From positions 434,001 through 498,000 of the forward strand of contig CAVPJW010000006.1 in NCBI GenBank assembly GCA_963705525.1: DNA of 64,000 nt, read 5' to 3'. This document shows, piece after piece, positions 62,436-64,000 of the stretch. The translations under genes and the position numbers were made by a program. A model generated the notes under the pieces. That model had not been told where the DNA came from and made no database searches. It was given only the letters and a program-made list of their open reading frames with translations. The stretch comes from CAVPJW01 sp963705525 (GTDB lineage: Bacteria; Acidobacteriota; Vicinamibacteria; Vicinamibacterales; CAVPJW01). The stretch's first letter is position 1, and each line of letters begins with the position of its first letter.

Positions 62436-64000
62436 CTATTCCTGGCTGAGCGCGACGACCGGATCGATGCGGGTCGCGCGTCGGGCCGGCACCAGGCATG
62501 CGCAGAACGCCACCGCGGCGAGAACTAGCGCGACGATGGTGAGAACGACGGGGTCGCTGGCCTTCACTTCGTAGAGCTGGCTTTCGAGTACGCGACCGAG
62601 CAGCAGCACGCCGGCGAGGCCGGCCGCGAGACCGATGCCGACGATGATGAGCCCTTCGCCGAGCACCAGCGCAAAGATCTGCTTCGCTTCACTGCCAAGC
62701 GCCAGGCGAATGCCGAACTCTCTCGTGCGCTGCGCGACGCCGTAGGCGAGCACGCCGTAAATGCCAATGGCGGACAGGAGGAGCGCGATCCCCCCGAAAG
62801 CGACGGCCAGAATCATCGGCATGCGCCGACCCACCAGTGAGAGCTCGACCCGTTCGTCCATCGTTCGGACATTGTAGAAGGGAAGCTCCGGATCGATGGT
62901 CGCCACCTGGCGCTGCACCGCCGTGGCGATCGTCGCAGGATCGCCGGTCGTCTTGATGGCCAGCGTCATCCCATGTTCCGGGCTTTGTGCGTACGGAAAA
63001 TAATAGGCGCCCACGGATTCTGCGCCCACGAGTCCGCGAAGTTTCACGTTCTTGACCACACCAACGATGGTGAACCGACGGGTGTTCGGACCGGGAGTCG
63101 TGATGTGATTGGTATCCTCCGGTCGGAAGAGCCGCCTTCCCAGAGGATCGGCGTCACCCCAGAAGCGGCGCGCCAGCCGTTCGTCGATGATCACGACCGG
63201 GAGCGCAACACCGTTGTCTCTGTCGGTGAAGTAGCGACCCTTCACGAGAGGAATTCCCATCGTCTCGAAGTAGCCAGGTGTGACGGTGAGCGCGTTGGGC
63301 GAGATCAGCGATTCACCCGGCTGCATCTGTCGATCTTCGGCGACGATCACGCTGTCGTCGTAGTTGCTACCGAATGGGATTGTGCTTGTGGCGCCGGCGG
63401 ACGCGACGCCAGGCAGACTTCGCACATTCTGGAGAATCCGGTCGAAGAGGAGCGTCATCTCAGCGGGCTTGCCGTACTTGGCCGCCGGTGCACCGATCTC
63501 TCCGGTCAGCACGTCTTGCGATCGGAAACCTGGATCCACGGTCATGACGTGCTTGAAGCTGGTGAAGAGCAGTCCAGCACCGATCAGCAGGATGAGGGCG
63601 ATAGCCACCTGACCCGTGACGAGCGCTCTGCGTAGCAGGCGCGTCCCCCGGGTGGCCGTGCCGCCGCGCCCTTCTTCTCGAACCAGCGCGCCCAGGTTGG
63701 CATGCAGCACGCGAACCACGGGAATTGCCCCGACGAGGAGCCCGACGAGCAGTGACAATCCAAGTCCGAAGAGCACCACTGTGCGGTCCATCGAGATCGC
63801 GGCACCCCGGGAAATCTCGTCGAGATGGAGGCGTTCGAGGCCGGACAGCAGTATGCTGCCGATCAACAGCCCGCAAAGGCCCCCACAGATTGTCAGCAGC
63901 GTGGTCTCGGTCAGCAGTTGCCGAGCCATCCGCGCCTCGCCCGCGCCGAGCGCGTGTCGAGTGGCCAGTTCCTTCATCCGCGCCGTCGATCGCACGAGTG
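62436..64000 (-). CDS. ABC-type permease, FtsX/MacB family, C-terminal part (cut by window edge)
   Basis: The frame is open to the right edge, and about 520 C-terminal residues are visible. The visible part starts in the first FtsX unit (RSTARMKELATRHALGAG), then further helices (LFGLGLSLLVGLLVGAIPVV and LVTGQVAIALILLIGAGLLF), a periplasmic core (TPGYFETMGIPLVKGRYF, ERLARRFWGDADPLGRRL), and the last three helices ending PARRATRIDPVVALSQE. It is the second orphan permease of this type in the window, distinct in sequence from the one at 8196. It is separated from tetR by 114 bases. The N-terminus lies outside. Confidence 0.88.
   Translation of the reverse strand, partial: LVRSTARMKELATRHALGAGEARMARQLLTETTLLTICGGLCGLLIGSILLSGLERLHLDEISRGAAISMDRTVVLFGLGLSLLVGLLVGAIPVVRVLHANLGALVREEGRGGTATRGTRLLRRALVTGQVAIALILLIGAGLLFTSFKHVMTVDPGFRSQDVLTGEIGAPAAKYGKPAEMTLLFDRILQNVRSLPGVASAGATSTIPFGSNYDDSVIVAEDRQMQPGESLISPNALTVTPGYFETMGIPLVKGRYFTDRDNGVALPVVIIDERLARRFWGDADPLGRRLFRPEDTNHITTPGPNTRRFTIVGVVKNVKLRGLVGAESVGAYYFPYAQSPEHGMTLAIKTTGDPATIATAVQRQVATIDPELPFYNVRTMDERVELSLVGRRMPMILAVAFGGIALLLSAIGIYGVLAYGVAQRTREFGIRLALGSEAKQIFALVLGEGLIIVGIGLAAGLAGVLLLGRVLESQLYEVKASDPVVLTIVALVLAAVAFCACLVPARRATRIDPVVALSQE

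Noticed and set aside
1..64000. CRISPR arrays, tRNA or rRNA genes, insertion sequences, prophage
   Set aside because: I saw no spaced direct repeats, cloverleaf-type sequence, transposase or phage structural gene. The short repeats are 7-8 bases and have no spacers.

Overview
The window is high-GC DNA with dense genes on both strands and no rRNA, tRNA, CRISPR array, insertion sequence or phage gene that I could recognise. Two large FtsX/MacB-type permeases of the duplicated-orphan-permease kind, an Oar-like TonB receptor with a carboxypeptidase-regulatory N-terminus, and many secreted peptidases, acylases and oxidases suggest an Acidobacteriota chromosome, probably class Vicinamibacteria. That placement is inferred from gene content, not from a marker gene.

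Layout. 1-5 kb: 5' part of a TonB receptor, a frameshifted secreted TPR gene, a WYL regulator and a small exported protein, all leftward. 5-11 kb: a B12-binding radical SAM enzyme, an AlkD-like repair protein, adenylate kinase and an ABC-type permease. 11-18 kb: a zinc-ribbon protein followed by the addBA helicase-nuclease pair. 18-25 kb: S46 peptidase, Tat-exported flavin amine oxidase, and an ECF sigma cluster with a broken partner gene. 25-36 kb: an MTA/SAH-type deaminase fused to a CYTH domain, a UPF0182 membrane protein, a frameshifted DapA-like gene, a lipoprotein acylase and an M16 peptidase pair. 36-43 kb: a betaine-homocysteine methyltransferase/sarcosine oxidase pair, a MATE exporter, and a radical-copper oxidase coupled to a HAF-repeat protein. 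43-49 kb: a four-gene leftward cluster (RskA-like coiled-coil protein, membrane pseudokinase, M20 peptidase, FAD monooxygenase). 49-57 kb: RMF-like protein, small EamA protein, DCC1-lipase maturation factor fusion, small exported and outer membrane proteins, a TPR metallopeptidase, an MFS transporter divergent from an archaeal-type ornithine cyclodeaminase. 57-64 kb: a tetR-tolC-hlyD-emrB tripartite efflux operon and a second, edge-truncated permease.

Two themes stand out. First, six intergenic spots carry short repeats in strict 7- or 8-base register. Three of these flip orientation in the middle and can form hairpins, one of them very long, and one array supplies the stop codons of two convergent genes. 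Second, three otherwise good genes (TPR protein, sigma-linked membrane protein, DapA-like protein) are each broken by what looks like one extra base, which could be assembly indels or real decay. The most unusual protein architectures are the deaminase-CYTH fusion, the membrane pseudokinase beside an RskA-like protein, and the RMF-like protein.
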